Assembly (NCBI GenBank): GCA_963733265.1
Contig: CAVTCF010000001.1
Location: 124,001-188,000 of the forward strand
Reading direction: 5' to 3'
From: PALSA-1006 sp963733265
GTDB taxonomy: Bacteria; Pseudomonadota; Gammaproteobacteria; Burkholderiales; Gallionellaceae
Length of the DNA stretch: 64,000 bases
The position numbers and the translations under genes are program-made. Below the pieces are notes generated by a model that was not told the DNA's origin, searched no databases, and saw nothing but the letters and a program-made list of their open reading frames with translations. Below, in pieces: positions 43,115-51,772 of the stretch (position 1 is the stretch's first letter; each line of letters opens with the position of its first letter).

Positions 43115-43431
43115 AGCTATAGCATGAACTATACTGTCGATCTCATTTAGGTCGCGGCTCAGTATTTGAATTCAATCTTGCTAAGTCGAAAAGAGTTGGC
43201 AATGAAATTCAAGGTTCAAGCCAATACAGACAGAGAATACTATACGTGCAAGTGGGCAGCGGCTTAAAGCTCACATCCAAAATTCACCGTTGGCAGTTGT
43301 GTCTTGGGACTAAAGACTTTATATTATTGCTAATATACCTTGCGCCACCCTAAAGAGAAGACAATGACAAGATGCTGCCTAACTTTAACTGCCAACGCTG
43401 ACCATCTGTTTATTGTAACGATTAGATGTAC
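43115..43431. other. Gene-free stretch with a possible coding remnant
   Basis: No supported gene. A short frame beginning ATGAAATTCAAGG (43201) reads MKFKVQANTDREYYTCKW and stops after 21 codons. It could be a relic but I cannot assign it. Confidence 0.4.
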
Positions 43432-43992
43432 TTACATTGGTGGCGCTATACCATCTTTCCCAACTAATATTCGCGATGCCATCAAATTTCCGTCAGAGTT
43501 TTGCTGTGAGACGACAAATATCTGAGCCCCAGCCGTAAGCAAAGATTTATCTCCAGAACTGATGGTAATGATGGGCACTCCTTCTGGCACGATGATTTTC
43601 TGGCTACCTTCTTTATAACTTAACGTCAGTATCTTGCCATTGTTGGCAGTGACGATAGCATCCACGTTTGCGTTAGTCATACTTGAACCTGGTTCGAGAT
43701 CCCAGTCATAATGCCCTTCACCTGTTCCGCGCATTGATTCTGGAAAAATATGCACTTCCCTTGCTCGCAGAGGTGTTCCTGGGCCAGCTTGGATTGCTGT
43801 CACTCCGACGAAACTTCCTTTTTTGATGTGATTCAGACTGAGCGTGGATAGAACGCTAACTTTAGTATTGTCAGCAAGACTCAGCTTCAGCACCTTGCCT
43901 TCGCGCGTTTTCACCATCAATTCATGACCTACAACGGAGACTATCATGAATAATACCCTGCAAATAGTTGTCAAAGAGATTCCTTCAATCAC
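43432..43992 (-). pseudogene. N-terminally truncated periplasmic OB-fold-like (DUF5666-type) protein
   Basis: The frame from about 43935 downwards (GHELMVKTREGKVLKLSLADNTKV, SFVGVTAIQAG, HIFPESMRGTGEGHYDWDL, SMTNANVDAIV, PEGVPIITI, ILVGKDGIAPPM) matches a family of small exported proteins in which two similar modules follow a signal peptide. Here the signal peptide and the first strand are missing, and the bases upstream read into the start region of the recombinase gene. The residual frame can start at GTG 43992 or ATG 43947, neither with an export signal. It is most likely a remnant cut by the recombinase-bearing insertion. Confidence 0.65.
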
Positions 43993-44006
43993 ATAAGGAG
44001 TCAGTC

Positions 44007-44621
44007 ATGAACACCACTCATACTCACGAGCCATGGAACAAGGGAAAACTAATTGGCCAAAAGTCTCCGCTAAAATTAAAGGACATCTGGGCCATTCGCA
44101 TTCATCTTCAACTGGACAAACGCATTAGGGACCTCGCATTATTCGACCTCGCAATTGACAGCAAGCTGCGCGGCTGCGATTTAGTTGATCTACACGTGCG
44201 CGACATCGCTCATGGTAAACAAATCATGTCCAGGGCAATTGTCATGCAGCAGAAAACTAAACGACCAGTCCAGTTCGAGATAACTGAGCAAACCCGAGAT
44301 GCTGTGGCTGCATGGATTGCTAAGGCGAATCTGAATTCAGAACAGTACCTTTTTCCAAGTCGGCTGAGCAAATCCCCTCATATCACAACACGGCAGTACG
44401 CACGAATCGTGCATCGGTGGGTTGGCTCAATCGGTCTGGATCCGGCGAATTATGGTACCCATACGATGCGCCGTACAAAAGCGACTCTAATATATCGGAG
44501 CACGAAGAACATTCGCGCAGTCCAATTACTGCTTGGTCATAGTCGGCTGGAAAGCACAATTCGATACTTGGGCATTGAGGTCGATGATGCCTTGGAGATT
44601 GCCGAGCAGATTGAAATTTAG
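44007..44621 (+). CDS. Small tyrosine recombinase/integrase
   Basis: A 204-residue stand-alone catalytic domain of the phage integrase family. It begins MNTTHTHEPWNKGKLIGQKSPL, a start shared by a family of short integrases. Catalytic residues are recognisable: first Arg in DSKLRGCDL, His-x-x-Arg in HTMRRTKA, His in LLGHSRLEST and the Tyr nucleophile in TIRYLG. There is no N-terminal core-binding domain. GGAG precedes ATG 44007, which is preferred over the longer frame. It sits 214 bp upstream of jetA and may have carried the defence genes here; its target sites are unknown. Confidence 0.85.
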   Translation: MNTTHTHEPWNKGKLIGQKSPLKLKDIWAIRIHLQLDKRIRDLALFDLAIDSKLRGCDLVDLHVRDIAHGKQIMSRAIVMQQKTKRPVQFEITEQTRDAVAAWIAKANLNSEQYLFPSRLSKSPHITTRQYARIVHRWVGSIGLDPANYGTHTMRRTKATLIYRSTKNIRAVQLLLGHSRLESTIRYLGIEVDDALEIAEQIEI

Positions 44622-44631
44622 CAATTGTGGT

Positions 44632-44661
44632 AATGCGACTGGCATCATAGTCAGTCGCATT
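44632..44661. repeat. Inverted repeat downstream of the recombinase gene
   Basis: AATGCGACTG (44632-44641) and CAGTCGCATT (44652-44661) are perfectly complementary, with a 10-base spacer. There is no U-tract. It could be a terminator-like hairpin for the recombinase gene or a recombination site. Confidence 0.5.
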
Positions 44662-44834
44662 CTGGCTAGGATAAACTATCAGTAAACAGTAAAAGTCGGC
44701 CTGTAGTAGGATGGCAATAATCCGACGTTCCCAAAAGAACATGGGTAGTTTGCTTGGATGTATGACCGGCCTGATATTTGATAAATCAACATGCACCTTA
44801 TTCAAATTTAAACAAAATACTGGTGGAATATTAA

Positions 44835-46289
44835 TTGAGTCTTGATTATGCCAGCCTTGACCAAATGCGACAGAGCCACCCGGCTTGGCGGTTGCTGCGC
44901 TCGGATCATGCACCGCTGGTGGCGAGCTTTCTGCAGCGGGTGTTCATCGTACCAAATGTGCGTGTTATATCGCAGGCGGATTTGAGCGAGGCTCTGGAAG
45001 ATGAACTGTTTTCCCTGCGCGAGCAATTGGGTTCGGATGCTTTTCCAAAGTTGGCTCTTGACTATCTCAATGACTGGGCGAGCCTTGAGAAGGGCTGGTT
45101 GCGCAAGTTTTACCGACAAGATTCAGATGAACCGCATTTTGACCTCACGCCACACACCGAGAAGGTGATTGCATGGCTGGGGTCACTTACTAAGCGCAGC
45201 TTCATAGGTACTGAATCACGATTGCTTACGCTATTTGAACTGCTTAAGCAGATGAGCGAGGGCAGCGAAACTGACCCTCAATTGCGCATTGTGGAATTGC
45301 ACAAGAAGCGCGATGAGATTGACGCAGAAATCGCCAGCGTGTTGGCCGGAGACATACCGCTATTGGACGACACGGCGTTAAAGGATCGCTTCCAACAATT
45401 CATTCAACTTGCACGCGAACTACTCACGGATTTTCGCGAGGTTGAGCAAAATTTTCGCGGGTTGGATCGACGTGTGCGGGAACGCATTACACTGTGGGAA
45501 GGCTCAAAAGGTGATTTGTTGGAAGAAATCATGGGTGAGCGCGATGCCATTGCCGACTCGGATCAGGGCCGAAGTTTCCGCGCTTTTTGGGATTTCTTGA
45601 TGTCCAGTAGCCGACAGGAAGAATTGTCAGCCTTGCTCGAACACGTGTTGTCCCTGCCACCAGTCAGCGAGCTTAAGCCTGATGCCCGCACTCGCCGTGT
45701 TCATTACGACTGGCTGGAGGCTGGAGAGCACACTCAGCGTACCGTAGCCCAACTTTCGCAACAACTGCGTCGTTTTCTGGACGATCAGGCATGGCTGGAA
45801 AACCGTCGCATCATGGATATTCTGCATGGCATTGAAGCCAAATCGCTTGCATTGCGAGAGTCTCCGCCGGCAGGTGAGGTGATGACCATCGCGGACACGT
45901 CATCTGTCATAGAATTGCCGATGGAGCGACCGCTCTATACGGCTGCCTTCAAACCGTTAATAGCCGATATAGAATTGGAGTCCGGTGATGCTGATCTGGA
46001 TGCGGCGGCGCTGTATTCACAAGTCGTGATCGACAGAGCACATCTGGTTCGGCATATCCGTCACGCCTTGCAGGATAGTTCGCAAGTTACCTTGCGCGAA
46101 CTTACTGAAATGCAGCCGCTGCAGCACGGCCTAGCAGAATTGGTGGCGTACCTGCAACTGGCAGGTGATACCTTCACGACCGTGATAGAAGAGGATGCGG
46201 TCGAGACTATTGTCTGGAATCACGCCGGGCGAGATGGGCAGGAATATGCCAAACGGGCGCATTTGCCGCGTGTGATATTTGTGAGATGA
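44835..46289 (+). CDS. jetA: Wadjet anti-plasmid protein JetA (DUF3375)
   Basis: Kleisin-like subunit of the Wadjet SMC complex, 484 residues. The N-terminus LDYASLDQMRQSHPAWRLLRSDHAPL and the helical body are typical of DUF3375. The start is TTG at 44835; GGTGG lies 8 bases upstream and the family begins with this sequence. In type I Wadjet systems JetA, JetB and JetC form a complex that extrudes DNA loops and recognises small circular plasmids, which JetD then cuts. It overlaps jetB by 4 bases. An upstream promoter was not firmly identified in the 213 bp before it. Confidence 0.93.
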   Translation: MSLDYASLDQMRQSHPAWRLLRSDHAPLVASFLQRVFIVPNVRVISQADLSEALEDELFSLREQLGSDAFPKLALDYLNDWASLEKGWLRKFYRQDSDEPHFDLTPHTEKVIAWLGSLTKRSFIGTESRLLTLFELLKQMSEGSETDPQLRIVELHKKRDEIDAEIASVLAGDIPLLDDTALKDRFQQFIQLARELLTDFREVEQNFRGLDRRVRERITLWEGSKGDLLEEIMGERDAIADSDQGRSFRAFWDFLMSSSRQEELSALLEHVLSLPPVSELKPDARTRRVHYDWLEAGEHTQRTVAQLSQQLRRFLDDQAWLENRRIMDILHGIEAKSLALRESPPAGEVMTIADTSSVIELPMERPLYTAAFKPLIADIELESGDADLDAAALYSQVVIDRAHLVRHIRHALQDSSQVTLRELTEMQPLQHGLAELVAYLQLAGDTFTTVIEEDAVETIVWNHAGRDGQEYAKRAHLPRVIFVR

Positions 46290-46939
46290 AGATGACAGAG
46301 CCAGAATTAAAACCGGATAACGCCGCCATACCGAATGACTTATCGACCTTGGTCATCCTTCTCCTCAAAGGAGTGATTTATCAGGAAGGGGAGACCAATC
46401 TTTGGAGTGGCTTGATTAACCTGCAAGCGCGGGTGCGTGATTACGTGGCTGTGCTGGGGCTGGAACTGGTGCTTGACGAGGCCGAAGGATACGCCTTCTT
46501 GCGATCACGACCGGAGGTGGATGATGACGCAGCGCCAAAACTTCCACGCTTGATTGCAAGACGTCCGCTGTCGTTTCCGGTGAGTTTGCTATTGGCGCTG
46601 CTACGCAAAAAATTGGTCGAGTTCGATGCGAGCGGCAGCGACACACGGCTTGTGCTTACGCGCGATGAGATCGTAGAGCTGGTGCGGGTATTTCTGCCCG
46701 AGAGTAGCAATGAAGCAAAGCTGATCGACCAAATCGAAACTCATCTCAACAAAATCGTTGAACTGGGATTCCTGCGCAGACTTAAAACCAGTCTTTCAAA
46801 TCAGGGCGGGCAGGCTGCGGTGTTTGAGGTGAGACGCATCCTGAAAGCCTTTGTGGACGCTCAATGGTTGGCAAATTTTGATACACGGCTTGCCGCAGAT
46901 CTGGCACAGCGCGGTTCGGGAGTGGCTGCCGATGAGTGA
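46286..46939 (+). CDS. jetB: Wadjet protein JetB (DUF4194)
   Basis: A 217-residue protein, the KITE/MukE-like winged-helix subunit of the Wadjet SMC complex. Family traits include LVILLLKGVIYQEGE near the start and RPLSFPVSLLLALLRKKLVEFD in the middle. It overlaps jetA by 4 bp and jetC by 8 bp (jetC starts at 46932), showing translational coupling of the whole operon. ATG at 46292 is an alternative start. Confidence 0.92.
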   Translation: MKMTEPELKPDNAAIPNDLSTLVILLLKGVIYQEGETNLWSGLINLQARVRDYVAVLGLELVLDEAEGYAFLRSRPEVDDDAAPKLPRLIARRPLSFPVSLLLALLRKKLVEFDASGSDTRLVLTRDEIVELVRVFLPESSNEAKLIDQIETHLNKIVELGFLRRLKTSLSNQGGQAAVFEVRRILKAFVDAQWLANFDTRLAADLAQRGSGVAADE

Positions 46940-49900
46940 TACACAAACCTCTGGATTAGATTTTGTGGCTGACGATGAGCTCGCTGGTTTTCGCCTGCAT
47001 CACTTGGAGGTGTTCAACTGGGGTACTTTTGACGGGCGCGTGTGGGCTTTGAATCCAGATGGCAAGAACGCCTTGCTCACCGGTGATATTGGATCAGGCA
47101 AGTCCACGCTGGTGGATGCAGTCACCACACTGCTGGTGCCGGCGAACCGTATTGCTTATAACAAGGCCGCTGGTGCCGACAGCAAGGAACGGACTTTGCG
47201 TTCGTACGTGCTTGGGCACTATAAGTCCGAGCGCAATGAAGTGAGTGGAACAGCTAAGCCAGTGGCGCTGCGCGATCACAATAACTATTCGGTGATTCTG
47301 GGAGTTTTTCGCAATACGGGCTATGACCAGACGGTGACATTGGCTCAGGTCTTTTGGATGAAGGAAGCACAGGGGCAGCCTGCTCGATTTTTTGTTTGCG
47401 CTGAACGTGCTTTGTCGATTGCCACAGATTTCGCACACTTCGGTACAGATATCGCCGCACTGCGGAAGAAGCTGCGTGGCTTGGGGGCAGAAGTGTTCGA
47501 TAGTTTTCCACCTTATGGAGCTTGGTTTCGTCGTCGCTTTGGCATCGAGAATGAACAGGCGCTAGAACTTTTCCACCAGACAGTTTCGATGAAGTCGGTG
47601 GGAAATCTGACCGATTTCGTGCGCAGCCACATGCTCGAACCCTTTGATGTTGCGCCACGTGTGACTGCGTTGATTAGTCACTTCGATGATCTGAACAGGG
47701 CGCACGAGGCCGTAGTCAAAGCTAAGCGCCAAGTGGAACAGCTATTACCATTGGTCGCTGACTGTGAGCGTCATTCGGCGCTTGATTCGCAAGTCGATGA
47801 ACTGCGCAACTGCCGCGAAGCGCTTAGAACATACTTTGCAAACTTAAAACTTGGCTTGTTGGAAAAACGCATCACCAGTTATGCCGAAGAGTTGCAACGG
47901 CAAAATACTCAGATCAGGCATTTGGAAGTATTGCACGACGAGCAGCAAACTATCGAAGTCGAACTCAAGCGAAATATTGCCGAGAACGGCGGAGATCGGA
48001 TTGAGCGATTGTCCGCCGATATTCGCAGCAAAAATTCCGAACGGGAAAGGCGACAGGAGAAAGCGAAAAGATACGGAAAGTTAGTACATGCCGTTAATGA
48101 AGAGCCTGCACAATCAGAGGACGAATTCCTTGTGCTGCGGAGTCGTTTTGCCAAACTTGGCAGCGGGTTGAAATCTCATGAAGCGAATCTGCAAAACGCA
48201 CTTACCGAGCACGCGGTAACTTTGCGTCAAGGCAAGCAGAATCATGATGAGCTTTCTGCTGAGATCAAGAGCCTAAAATCTCGTCGCAGCAATATTTCCG
48301 CCGAACAAGTAGGAATGCGTTCAGCCTTATGTGATGCATTGGGTTTGTCCGAAGGTGAAATGCCATTTGCAGGTGAGCTCATCCAAGTGCGTGACGATGA
48401 GCGTGACTGGGAAGGTGCCGCTGAACGGTTATTGCGGAGTTTCGGTTTGTCGCTTCTGGTACCAGACGAGCATTATGCAGCGGTGGCGGATTGGGTTGAT
48501 AGAACGCACCTTAAGGGGCGGTTGGTCTATTTTCGTGTGCGCCAGAGCGCTCGTGGCGAACTGCCCAACCTGCATCGGGATTCACTGGCCCGCAAATTGT
48601 CCATCAAACCAGACTCTCCCTTCTACGATTGGCTTGAACGCGAGTTGGTGCATCGTTTCGATGTGGCATGTTGCGCTACACAGGAACAGTTCCGCCGTGA
48701 AACGCGGGCTATTACTCGTGCGGGTCAGATCAAAGCAGGAGGAGAACGCCACGAAAAAGATGACCGCCATCGCCTGGATGATCGTGGGCGCTATGTACTG
48801 GGTTGGAGTAATACGGCAAAAATTGCGGCCATCGAAGCCAAGGCAAGGAAGTTAGAGTCGAGCCTCGGTGAGTTAGGCAGCGTCATTGGCAAGATTCAAT
48901 CGGAGCAGAATGGGATCAAGGAACGTATCGATGCGTTGTCGAAGCTGGACGAATACGTAGATTATCGCGAGCTAGACTGGTCATCGCTGGCATTTGAGAT
49001 TGCAAAGCTACAGCAGGAAAAGCAAAGTCTGGAGTCTGCTTCAGATTTGCTGAAGCAACTTTCTGATCGGTTGAAAATTGCAGCTTCTGTTTTGGATGAG
49101 ACGAAAAATAAGCTGGAAGTGTTTAAGGACAAACGTTCCAAAGTTGAACAGAAAAATAGCGATGCAGAAGTCTTGCGAGAGCAAGCACAGGCGCTATTGG
49201 ATGATCCGACCACTGAGACGCATGCTGTCTACTTTGAACGACTCGAGGCAGTGCGTAACGAGGCGTTGGGCGAGCATCAATTTACGGTTGAATCTTGTGA
49301 CAATCGCGAGCGTGATATGCGCGAATGGTTGCAAGCAAAGATTGATTCCGAGGACGGGAAGCTCAAACGTTTGCGTGACAAGATTATTCAAGCAATGGCC
49401 GCCTACAAAGAACAGTTCAAACTTGAGACAGCCGAAGTTGATGCCAGCATCGAAGCCGCTTTCGAGTTCCGCAACATGCTAGACAAGCTACAGGCCGACG
49501 ATCTTCCCCGCTTCGAGTTGCGTTTCAAAGAACTATTGAACGAAAATACCATCCGCGAAGTGGCAAACTTCCAGTCGCAGTTGGCGCGTGAAAGAGAAAC
49601 GATCAAGGAACGTATTACGCGTATTAACGAGTCGCTCACACAGATCGACTACAACACTGGCCGTTATATTGTTCTGGAAGCTCAGTTGACACCGGATGTC
49701 GACATTCGAGATTTCCAAACCGAGCTGCGCGCCTGTACTGAAGGCGCACTGACCGGCTCCGACGATACACAATATTCCGAAGCCAAGTTCATGCAGGTGA
49801 AACATATTATTGAGCGCTTTCGCGGACGTGTGGGGCAAACTGAACCAGACCGTCGCTGGTCGGTCAAGGTTACCGATGTGCGCAATTGGTTCGTATTTGC

Positions 49901-50306
49901 AGCTAGTGAGCGTTGGCGCGAGGACGACAAAGAGCATGAGCACTATTCTGACTCCGGTGGAAAGTCGGGAGGACAAAAAGAAAAATTGGCTTACACTATT
50001 TTAGCGGCAAGCTTGGCTTATCAGTTCGGCTTGGAGTGGGGAGTAGTGCGCTCCAAAACTTTCCGTTTCGTGGTAATCGACGAAGCATTCGGGCGCGGGT
50101 CAGATGAATCGGCACAATATGGATTGAAGTTGTTTGCACAACTCAACTTGCAACTTCTGATTGTCACACCGCTACAAAAAATCCACATCATCGAACCGTT
50201 TGTATCCAGCGTTGGGTTTGTACACAACGAAGATGGCCGTGCCTCCAAACTACGCAATCTTACGATTGAGGAGTATCGCGCGGAGAAATCGAAGGTAACT
50301 GGATGA
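46932..50306 (+). CDS. jetC: Wadjet SMC-like ATPase JetC
   Basis: Large MukB/SbcC-like ATPase, 1124 residues. Head halves flank two long coiled coils: Walker A GDIGSGKSTLVDAV near residue 50, then coiled coil about 270-480, a hinge-like middle (about 500-680), another coiled coil and the C-terminal head with signature SGGKSGGQKEKLAY and Walker B FVVIDEAFGRGSDES. ATG at 46932 is preferred over 46851, which would overlap jetB extensively. JetC drives DNA loop extrusion by ATP hydrolysis. All key motifs are intact, so the system looks functional. Confidence 0.95.
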   Translation: MSDTQTSGLDFVADDELAGFRLHHLEVFNWGTFDGRVWALNPDGKNALLTGDIGSGKSTLVDAVTTLLVPANRIAYNKAAGADSKERTLRSYVLGHYKSERNEVSGTAKPVALRDHNNYSVILGVFRNTGYDQTVTLAQVFWMKEAQGQPARFFVCAERALSIATDFAHFGTDIAALRKKLRGLGAEVFDSFPPYGAWFRRRFGIENEQALELFHQTVSMKSVGNLTDFVRSHMLEPFDVAPRVTALISHFDDLNRAHEAVVKAKRQVEQLLPLVADCERHSALDSQVDELRNCREALRTYFANLKLGLLEKRITSYAEELQRQNTQIRHLEVLHDEQQTIEVELKRNIAENGGDRIERLSADIRSKNSERERRQEKAKRYGKLVHAVNEEPAQSEDEFLVLRSRFAKLGSGLKSHEANLQNALTEHAVTLRQGKQNHDELSAEIKSLKSRRSNISAEQVGMRSALCDALGLSEGEMPFAGELIQVRDDERDWEGAAERLLRSFGLSLLVPDEHYAAVADWVDRTHLKGRLVYFRVRQSARGELPNLHRDSLARKLSIKPDSPFYDWLERELVHRFDVACCATQEQFRRETRAITRAGQIKAGGERHEKDDRHRLDDRGRYVLGWSNTAKIAAIEAKARKLESSLGELGSVIGKIQSEQNGIKERIDALSKLDEYVDYRELDWSSLAFEIAKLQQEKQSLESASDLLKQLSDRLKIAASVLDETKNKLEVFKDKRSKVEQKNSDAEVLREQAQALLDDPTTETHAVYFERLEAVRNEALGEHQFTVESCDNRERDMREWLQAKIDSEDGKLKRLRDKIIQAMAAYKEQFKLETAEVDASIEAAFEFRNMLDKLQADDLPRFELRFKELLNENTIREVANFQSQLARERETIKERITRINESLTQIDYNTGRYIVLEAQLTPDVDIRDFQTELRACTEGALTGSDDTQYSEAKFMQVKHIIERFRGRVGQTEPDRRWSVKVTDVRNWFVFAASERWREDDKEHEHYSDSGGKSGGQKEKLAYTILAASLAYQFGLEWGVVRSKTFRFVVIDEAFGRGSDESAQYGLKLFAQLNLQLLIVTPLQKIHIIEPFVSSVGFVHNEDGRASKLRNLTIEEYRAEKSKVTG

Positions 50307-51481
50307 ACTGGACAAGGCCGGAAGATCTGCGCACCCAGCTGAAAAAGCTGTGGGAACGGGGGGAGTTGCTGGCTTGCCTTGTAACTGATGAGACACTTTT
50401 TCCTAAACGACTAGTTCTCAAGTGCCCCACGTCAGCTGAAATGGCAGAGCGGTTTGACGAGGTACGGGTTTGGGTAGGTGAAATTCGGGTAATGCCGCAC
50501 TGCCGGGTTGAGATGCGTGAGTTCAAGCACCGGGTGTTTGGTGCAAATGCGGTGCCTCAAGAGGTATGGATTGATACCATCGAGGACGCCCTGGCGCTTG
50601 TTGGAAAGTTACGGGATACAAAGCGCTTCCAATTGTTGTTAGACGTGACACGCCAGCGTCAACCACAATTGCTGGCATGGTTGGCAAAACGTCCAATACG
50701 CGCACTGGAGCTTTCTGACGAGTGGAACTTATTACTAGAAATTGTCGCTTGGATCAGTGTTCATCCCCGTCCTAACGTATACCTCAGGCAGGTGGACATT
50801 CCTAGTATACACAGCAAGTTCATTGAAGCACATCTTGGCGTATTGATGGAGTTGCTGGATATCGTTTTGCCGTCAGAAGCAATTGATCCGAGAGCATCTG
50901 GAGTAAGCCAATTCGCAAAGCGTTACGGATTTTGTGAAAAAACGATGCTTATCCGCTTTCGCATCCTCGATCCAGCACATGCCCTGTTGCCGGGTGACTT
51001 TGTCCAGGACATAACCCTTGATGCTGAGAGCTTTTCCAAACTTAATTTGAATGTCACGCGTGTTTTCATCACCGAGAATGAAATTAATTTTTTGGCTTTT
51101 CCTCTGATTAAGGACAGCATGGTTATCTTCGGAAAAGGGTACGGTTTTGAAACGTTAAGCAAGGCCGAATGGCTGTCGCATTGCCGTATACAGTATTGGG
51201 GCGATATAGATACACATGGCTTCGCAATTCTTGATCAGCTACGTAACCACTTTAGTCATGTTGAATCAATTTTAATGGATCGTGCCACCTTGCTAAAATT
51301 CGAGTCGCAATGGGGGGATGATGAGAAGCAAACATGTCGTGATTTGCCCAGACTAAGTCTAGAGGAGAAGATGCTATATGATGATTTGCGGGACAATCGA
51401 ATACGCAAGAACTTAAGACTTGAGCAGGAAAGAATCGGATATCACTGGGTAGTATCAGAATTAGATAAGTTCACTTCTTAA
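50303..51481 (+). CDS. jetD: Wadjet nuclease subunit JetD (DUF3322/DUF2220)
   Basis: The DNA-cleaving subunit, 392 residues. The N-terminal DUF3322 part (about 1-190) and the C-terminal TOPRIM-like DUF2220 part (about 200-385) are in the normal order. The acidic catalytic motif YWGDIDTHGF and the conserved glutamate in ITENEINFLAFP are present. It overlaps jetC by 4 bases and completes the jetABCD operon. Nothing indicates truncation. Confidence 0.94.
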   Translation: MNWTRPEDLRTQLKKLWERGELLACLVTDETLFPKRLVLKCPTSAEMAERFDEVRVWVGEIRVMPHCRVEMREFKHRVFGANAVPQEVWIDTIEDALALVGKLRDTKRFQLLLDVTRQRQPQLLAWLAKRPIRALELSDEWNLLLEIVAWISVHPRPNVYLRQVDIPSIHSKFIEAHLGVLMELLDIVLPSEAIDPRASGVSQFAKRYGFCEKTMLIRFRILDPAHALLPGDFVQDITLDAESFSKLNLNVTRVFITENEINFLAFPLIKDSMVIFGKGYGFETLSKAEWLSHCRIQYWGDIDTHGFAILDQLRNHFSHVESILMDRATLLKFESQWGDDEKQTCRDLPRLSLEEKMLYDDLRDNRIRKNLRLEQERIGYHWVVSELDKFTS

Positions 51482-51772
51482 ACTATCATTGGAAGAAATC
51501 ATAAAGTCAGCGTTTCTGCGATTCGCCAACACGGAAGAGAATAGCAGCTACAACTGACAAGTTGGGTCACATCCCTTGTATCAAACTGTGACAGTCTGCT
51601 TTCTGGAAATTCTTCTGAATTCAAGGCGGTGATAGAGTAAGTTTGAAAAAATAACAACCGGACACTCCAGCAGGTCAAACCGAAACAATTTCTATAAGAA
51701 CGACAGAGTCCGGTAAGGCCGATTAGTGTGAATCCGAATTGCACTCTTTTAGTGGCATGGCACAAATTGAAC
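51482..51772. other. Intergenic region between jetD and the fic gene
   Basis: About 290 bp between convergent genes. Open frames here (for instance 51499-51816 on the minus strand) have no recognisable motifs. I see no clear terminator. Confidence 0.5.

Noticed and set aside
43340..43525. Short plus-strand frame upstream of the exported-protein remnant
   Set aside because: It overlaps the 3' end of the remnant antisense and has no recognisable sequence.
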